Origin: a virus
Length of the DNA stretch: 64,000 nt
Strand: one strand, 5' to 3'
IMG/VR virus record: IMGVR_UViG_3300013126_000010
Location: 62,001 to 126,000 of that record
Shown: piece by piece, positions 60,617-64,000 of the stretch
Position numbering within the stretch: position 1 is the stretch's first letter
Layout of the letters: every line of letters begins with the position of its first letter
The notes under the pieces: generated by a model
What the model saw: the letters and a program-made list of their open reading frames with translations, nothing else
Told to the model about the DNA's origin: nothing
Databases searched by the model: none
Program-made: the position numbers and the translations under genes

Positions 60617-60883
60617 TTATCCCCAAACAGTTCCCCATGATTTATCTGAATATAATCTAAACATCATATAATCAGAATGATCACGACTATCCTGTTCTAC
60701 ATACCAACATTCATAAGGTTGGTCTTCATCATCAACATCATCCTTATGGTCATATCTTTCAATCAATTTAATAGTGGCACCTAATTTATTGAAAATATAA
60801 ATTATGGTGTCTTTTACTGATCCATTGACCAATGATGTTCCAATTTGGTCATAATCATCAATCATTTCTGCCATCGTATTCAT
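60617..60883 (-). CDS. hypothetical protein
   Basis: 88 residues, acidic with Trp-rich C-terminus. The start overlaps the upstream stop by one base. Unknown. Confidence 0.6.
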   Translation of the reverse strand: MNTMAEMIDDYDQIGTSLVNGSVKDTIIYIFNKLGATIKLIERYDHKDDVDDEDQPYECWYVEQDSRDHSDYMMFRLYSDKSWGTVWG

Positions 60884-61209
60884 TATGAATCCTTAATTAA
60901 TAATCTATCAATGTTTTGTTCCATTAATTGACTAATTCGTTTATGATCGGTATATGGGTTATCTAACCAATGTGAATATTTTAATCTGAAAAATGTTTCT
61001 TTTTGTTGATCATAGATTGTAACGGCCCATATTTGTATACCATCAAACCCACTAGCAGCTAATAATATTCCTTGCCATCCTACCCCTTTTCTGAAATGGT
61101 GGGTATGTTTTACTTCTGGACCAACGTTACTAATCAAATATGAAAAGGTTTCAGTAATTCTATTTTCATAGTCATGATCATATTGCACATTACCGTATAT
61201 TACTAACAT
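60883..61209 (-). CDS. hypothetical protein
   Basis: 108 residues, His/Tyr-rich N-terminus (YDHDYENRITETFSYL). It is driven by the extended -10 promoter at 61239. No family recognised. Confidence 0.6.
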   Translation of the reverse strand: MLVIYGNVQYDHDYENRITETFSYLISNVGPEVKHTHHFRKGVGWQGILLAASGFDGIQIWAVTIYDQQKETFFRLKYSHWLDNPYTDHKRISQLMEQNIDRLLIKDS

Positions 61210-61238
61210 TATTTCATATATTGATTCAAGTTAAAATT

Positions 61239-61247
61239 ATTATAGCA
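61239..61247 (-). promoter_or_regulatory. extended -10 promoter
   Basis: TGCTATAAT on the minus strand before the 108-residue gene; the -35 is weak. Same extended -10 as four neighbouring promoters. Confidence 0.5.
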
Positions 61248-61333
61248 TGGTTTATTTAAATATTATACGTTAATTAATGGTATATTTATCGAAGATACTA
61301 CATATAGTATAGTGTGACCAATAATGCCACTAG

Positions 61334-61413
61334 AGCTAGGGGTGAGATTCGAACTCACGATGTGGTATTCCTCGTTACAAGGGAGGTACAATCGGCCACT
61401 ATGTGACCCTAGC
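61334..61413 (-). tRNA. tRNA-Thr (TGT, probable) with extended acceptor stem
   Basis: GCTAGGG/CCCTAGC acceptor, loop CTTGTAA giving TGT (C-C mismatch at 31-39), T-arm GTGAG/CTCAC with TTCGAAT, 11-nt variable loop, no CCA encoded. The flanks continue to pair for about 10 more bp (CTACTAGA with TCTAGTGG plus TGC/GCA), so the gene lies in a 17-bp stem. Confidence 0.8.
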
Positions 61414-61446
61414 TCTAGTAGCACTACGGTATGTTAAAGTATTTTG

Positions 61447-61518
61447 CTCCCCCATCTCGATTCGAACGAGACTCACGATGCTTAACAGGCATGCCGCACA
61501 CCTAGTGCGTTCAGGGGA
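61447..61518 (-). tRNA. tRNA-Asn (GTT) with extended acceptor stem
   Basis: TCCCCTG/TGGGGGA acceptor with two wobbles and discriminator G, as in E. coli tRNA-Asn. Anticodon loop CTGTTAA, T-arm TCTCG/CGAGA with TTCGAAT. No CCA encoded. The flanks AGTATTTTGC and GCAAAATACT extend the acceptor stem by 10 bp. Confidence 0.88.
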
Positions 61519-61537
61519 GCAAAATACTCTATTCTTT

Positions 61538-61566
61538 ATTATAGCATTTATTTATCAAAAATGCAA
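61538..61566 (-). promoter_or_regulatory. sigma70 promoter for tRNA-Asn/Thr
   Basis: TTGCAT, 17 nt, TATAAT with TGC extension on the minus strand; the first transcribed gene is tRNA-Asn, then tRNA-Thr. Confidence 0.8.
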
Positions 61567-61657
61567 CAGGATGATATCATTTTGCGGGAACTATGGATTC
61601 AAACCATACAAACGCTTCCACTAGCGGTTCTCGATTAGATTGCAGTAATCATCCTAC
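61562..61657 (-). ncRNA. candidate tRNA-mimicking Y RNA (YrlA-like)
   Basis: From a predicted G start at 61657, the RNA ends pair as AGGATGAT/ATCATCCT (8 bp) and a T-run follows. Inside lies a tRNA-like core of 50 nt: CGAGAAC/GTTCCCG acceptor-like stem with one mismatch, D-arm CGC-TAGTGGAA-GCG with GG, only TTTG where the anticodon arm should be, and T-arm TATGG-TTTGAAT-CCATA. Terminal stem plus D/T-arm tRNA mimic without an anticodon arm is the layout described for bacterial Y RNAs, which partner Ro60; a Ro-like gene lies 7 kb away. No known Y RNA sequence motif was checked. Confidence 0.6.
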
Positions 61658-61663
61658 AATTTC

Positions 61664-61692
61664 ATTATAGCATATAAAATGATTATATGCAA
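61664..61692 (-). promoter_or_regulatory. sigma70 promoter for the Y-RNA-like transcript
   Basis: TTGCAT, 17 nt, TATAAT with TGC extension on the minus strand, 7 nt before the predicted G start at 61657. Confidence 0.8.
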
Positions 61693-61699
61693 GTCTTAT

Positions 61700-62260
61700 T
61701 TAATCGAAAAAATTATACCAGACAGTTGGGCCTGATTCATCCAAAAATTTAGTGGAATATCCACTTCCAAATCTTTCAAATAGATAGCATTTATCGATAT
61801 CCATTAATGTTCCTGAATATGGTTCAATCTCTCCAGAAGATTTATTTAAAATAGAAACTTTCATTATATGATGATTAACGATTGATTTAATCAAACTCTC
61901 ACCTTTATTAAAAATTGCACCATCTGCGATAATAGGATAATCAGATTCTTCTTTTACTGAAAATATCAGCCATTTTATAGCAGATGTGTTTCTATATTCT
62001 GGAAATACATAAATCATGTCAACATTATTATACATAATATGATTTATAGAAACGGATGATAATTTTATTAATCCTAATATAGTATTAGATTCTTTAACTA
62101 ACAGATAGGTATTATTATTTTTATATAATGCAATATTATCATTTACTTCTACAATTTTAGATGATCCGACAAAATAATTATCATACACCCATTTATATGA
62201 TATTTTAGAATCATCAAATGATCCAGCTGAAAATGATTCTATTATTTCGTTAAATCTCAT
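61700..62260 (-). CDS. hypothetical protein, possible acetyltransferase-like fold
   Basis: 186 residues. VDMIYVFPEYRNTSAIKWLI resembles GNAT motif A and the overall beta-alpha pattern fits, but the acetyl-CoA loop is not convincing. The start overlaps the stop of the 56-residue ORF (TAATG). Confidence 0.55.
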   Translation of the reverse strand: MRFNEIIESFSAGSFDDSKISYKWVYDNYFVGSSKIVEVNDNIALYKNNNTYLLVKESNTILGLIKLSSVSINHIMYNNVDMIYVFPEYRNTSAIKWLIFSVKEESDYPIIADGAIFNKGESLIKSIVNHHIMKVSILNKSSGEIEPYSGTLMDIDKCYLFERFGSGYSTKFLDESGPTVWYNFFD

Positions 62261-62430
62261 TAAATTATACCATAAATTGTATCATATTTATCACTAAAAC
62301 TATTATCAAGGATACACTGGGTTTTTACCAATAACACTTGGTCAGTATGTGCATAACATCCCGAATAATCTAGTTTAGGGAACCACCCCGTCACGTTGAT
62401 TACCGATAAGCAGGAATCGTTCACCTGCAT
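62260..62430 (-). CDS. 56-residue hypothetical protein
   Basis: MQVNDSCLSVINVTGWFPKL through DKYDTIYGII. Coupled to the downstream 186-residue gene by TAATG, which supports real translation. CGGGA upstream is a weak Shine-Dalgarno. It begins 30 nt after the tmRNA coding piece. Confidence 0.5.
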   Translation of the reverse strand: MQVNDSCLSVINVTGWFPKLDYSGCYAHTDQVLLVKTQCILDNSFSDKYDTIYGII

Positions 62431-62459
62431 CGTATCCCGATAATAGTTCTATATAATTT

Positions 62460-62790
62460 GGTGGATTGTTTTTTCGTTACTGTATAAGTACAATCCACCT
62501 AAAACTTATTTGCTATTACTTATGCAGTAATAGCAAATCCAGCATAAACGTCATCGTTTGCGTTTAATTTTTTGATTTTTACATCTTTCTCGATGATTCT
62601 AAATTATTCTTTCTCAACCACGTCGAAAACCTTTCATCCCCATAATAAGAGCATTGTTGCTATAATTAGGATTGGGTTCAGGTGTTATCGCTAACAAGGG
62701 AGTTCAATGCCCTTATTGTGGAGATGGGCGTATCGAAACGCCGTCCGCAATTTTTACTTAAATAATCTTTCAGCCATTTCTAGCAACGAA
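62460..62790 (-). ncRNA. ssrA: circularly permuted (two-piece) tmRNA gene
   Basis: Acceptor piece comes first on the minus strand: AATTGCGGACG, T-arm GGCGT-TTCGAT-ACGCC, acceptor CATCTCC and A (ends near 62719). An intervening loop of about 75 nt follows. The coding piece begins GGGGATGAAAGGTTTTCGACG (62641), and GGGGATG pairs with CATCTCC as in E. coli GGGGCTG/CAGCTCC. The resume codon GCA is at 62561 and the tag is ANDDVYAGFAITA, stop at 62520-62522. A TTTGCTATTAC/GTAATAGCAAA hairpin covers the tag end and stop, as helix 5 does. The flanks of the loop extend the acceptor helix to 22 positions. The 5' limit is approximate. Confidence 0.9.
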
Positions 62791-62795
62791 TTCTT

Positions 62796-62996
62796 TTAAT
62801 CATCATCTATTTCATCATCTGTGCTTGCACGAATAATCATAGTATCACATGAACATAATAATTCATATGCTTTCTCAAATGTCCCTTCCAGCCAAAATAT
62901 TTTTTTGGAGCAAGTATGACATTCAAATACAACACATCCTGTAGTAATATCACATATATTTTTAAACTGTATTTTAAATGTTTCAAAATCAATCAT
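62796..62996 (-). CDS. small Cys-rich hypothetical protein
   Basis: 66 residues with CHTC and CSC (possible zinc site) and an acidic DDEIDDD end. It lies directly upstream of the tmRNA acceptor piece and may share its transcript. Confidence 0.6.
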   Translation of the reverse strand: MIDFETFKIQFKNICDITTGCVVFECHTCSKKIFWLEGTFEKAYELLCSCDTMIIRASTDDEIDDD

Positions 62997-63062
62997 ATCG
63001 TTATGTTTTTAATAATATTCTATTGTTGCATGATCGAGTCAGATCATCAACGAATTTATATA

Positions 63063-63129
63063 AGAATACTGTTACATCTGTGAACCAGATAATGACCATC
63101 ATTTTTATAATGATGACCACCAGTATTCT
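63063..63129 (-). ncRNA. candidate structured RNA after the BI-1 gene
   Basis: A 9-bp outer stem AGAATACTG/CAGTATTCT encloses CATCATT/AATGATG and ATCTG-GTTCA-CAGAT hairpins, starting about seven bases after the BI-1 stop. It could be a 3' mRNA stabiliser or an independent RNA. No T-run follows. Confidence 0.4.
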
Positions 63130-63135
63130 ATAATT

Positions 63136-63789
63136 TTAATCTTTACCACTTAATGACAACAGTATTTGAAGAATGTTCAAGAACATATTCAAAATATCCA
63201 AATATAGTTGGACAGTTGCTCTAATGTAATTAGTTTCACCACCATTAATAATTTCACTGGTGTCATACAATATAAATCCAGAGAATATTACAACGGCGGC
63301 AAATGATACCATCAATTGTAATCCAGGAATATGAAATATAATCCCTGCAATACTGACCACGATTAGACCGATCAATGCTACGAATAATGTTCCACCTAAA
63401 AATCCAAAATCTTTCTTAGTGATGGTCACATAAGACGATAATGCGATGAATACAAGAGCAGTAAGACCGAATGCATATGCGATTAGTTCTGGACCATTAA
63501 CAAACTGTTCAGTAACTTGATGCAGTACTGGTCCAAGTGTTAATCCTTCAAATCCAGTGAACAACAGTACACAAACCAACCCAAGTGATGATTCTGCAGT
63601 TGCCATTGTAAGAAATAACAATCCAATTGCTACTATCAATTGCACCCATATATTAATGGGTTCGATATTCATCAGTACTGCCACCCAAGCTGAAATGGCT
63701 GTGTTGAGTAATGTACCGGATAATAACCAGTATGTATTACGTAGTACTTTGTTCGTTTCGAAAGTTGAATCTATTGTTGTAGCTGCCAT
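63136..63789 (-). CDS. Bax inhibitor-1/YccA-family membrane protein
   Basis: 217 residues with seven hydrophobic helices. Family blocks are NTYWLLSGTLLNTAISAWVA, FTGFEGLTLGPVL, GFLGGTLFVALIGLI, SGFILYDTSEIINGGETNYI and ATVQLYLDILNMFLNILQIL. In bacteria YccA binds and inhibits the FtsH protease. A phage copy might protect phage proteins, as lambda CIII does by a different fold. Preceded by sigma70-type promoters. Confidence 0.9.
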   Translation of the reverse strand: MAATTIDSTFETNKVLRNTYWLLSGTLLNTAISAWVAVLMNIEPINIWVQLIVAIGLLFLTMATAESSLGLVCVLLFTGFEGLTLGPVLHQVTEQFVNGPELIAYAFGLTALVFIALSSYVTITKKDFGFLGGTLFVALIGLIVVSIAGIIFHIPGLQLMVSFAAVVIFSGFILYDTSEIINGGETNYIRATVQLYLDILNMFLNILQILLSLSGKD

Positions 63790-63850
63790 TTAAAATTCCT
63801 ATATTGTTAAGATTTATTTATTATAACATGATGTAAAAATATCAGCAGAT

Positions 63851-63864
63851 GATGACTAGTCATC
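63851..63864. promoter_or_regulatory. 14-bp palindrome, possible operator
   Basis: GATGACTAGTCATC is a perfect palindrome in the leader between two promoters of the BI-1 gene, nested in a larger CAGATGA...TCATCTG repeat. Confidence 0.45.
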
Positions 63865-63921
63865 TGTACCCATTGTACTGCACTCCTGGGTGGAAGTCAT
63901 TTAGTCACTGACATTAAATTT

Positions 63922-63951
63922 AGTATATCATACTCCAAAGTATGTTGTCAA
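63922..63951 (-). promoter_or_regulatory. sigma70-type promoter upstream of BI-1
   Basis: TTGACA, 18 nt, TATACT on the minus strand; the spacer holds a 6-bp hairpin. A second, extended -10 (TGTTATAAT) lies nearer the gene. Confidence 0.6.
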
Positions 63952-64000
63952 CTCGTTTATCATTATAACTGGCTGTTCATTTTCAGTAAATATTTTAGGA

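Noticed and set aside
61584-61633. tRNA-Ser with anticodon GGA
   Set aside because: The AGTGGAA loop that suggests GGA is better explained as a D-loop: flanking CGC/GCG pairs and the T-arm follows after only four bases.
62460-62790. One-piece tmRNA
   Set aside because: No T-arm or acceptor complement to GGGGATG lies downstream of the tag; the only match is upstream, so the gene must be permuted.

Overview
The window is about 64 kb of an AT-rich genome, almost certainly a large T4-like (myovirus-type) bacteriophage. The signs are a T4-style replisome (family B DNA polymerase, gp45-type clamp, gp44-type clamp loader, RNase H-like 5'-3' exonuclease, ATP-dependent ligase), long tail-fibre-like genes, a lysis-like cassette, free-standing homing endonucleases, tightly overlapping genes, tRNAs, and a recurrent GATAAATA motif resembling the T4 late promoter TATAAATA. 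Nearly all genes read on the minus strand. Plus-strand exceptions are mostly isolated cargo: a partial ORF at the left edge, a small secreted protein, PhoH, two GIY-YIG endonucleases and a DUF5672 protein. The host looks like a Gram-negative, probably aquatic, bacterium (lipoproteins, a pilin-like protein, PhoH, MazG, consensus sigma70 promoters). The species cannot be told from this window.

Layout: 0.3-7.5 kb holds nucleotide metabolism (ThyA, DHFR), the 5'-3' exonuclease and small unknown genes. 7.5-12.5 kb holds an HNH endonuclease, a bacterial-type SSB, the sliding clamp, DNA polymerase and a DsbA-like protein. 12.6-18.4 kb holds low-complexity virion-like proteins and a CHAP-type hydrolase behind a combined terminator and late-promoter hairpin. 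18.4-28 kb holds ClpA, a zinc-ribbon metallophosphatase, DnaJ, PhoH, clamp loader, MazG, a GroES-like co-chaperonin and a DnaE-like fragment. 28-36.7 kb holds tail fibre and adhesin genes. 36.7-44 kb holds a glycosyltransferase, a type IV pilin-like protein, a lysis-like cassette, ligase, and a cytochrome-like secreted protein interrupted by UGA. 44.2-55.4 kb holds ClpP, a phosphoesterase, IF-1, an AbrB-like protein, surface-modification enzymes, an L7/L12-like protein and a Ro60/DUF2828-like gene split by a GIY-YIG endonuclease. 55.4-64 kb is an RNA-rich region: tRNA-Cys, -Leu, -Thr and -Asn, tandem degenerate tRNA-like elements, a Y-RNA-like transcript with its own promoter, a circularly permuted tmRNA gene, and a Bax-inhibitor-1/YccA-type membrane protein.

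The most notable theme is a set of RNA, translation and proteolysis functions in one phage. There is a permuted (two-piece) tmRNA with tag ANDDVYAGFAITA, phage ClpA and ClpP that could degrade tagged proteins, IF-1, an L7/L12 C-terminal-domain protein, tRNAs whose acceptor stems are extended by about 10 bp when CCA is not encoded, and a Ro-like protein with a candidate tRNA-mimicking Y RNA. Two GIY-YIG genes share a 5' hairpin whose inner stem co-varies. All assignments come from reading motifs and base pairing by eye; no search was run.
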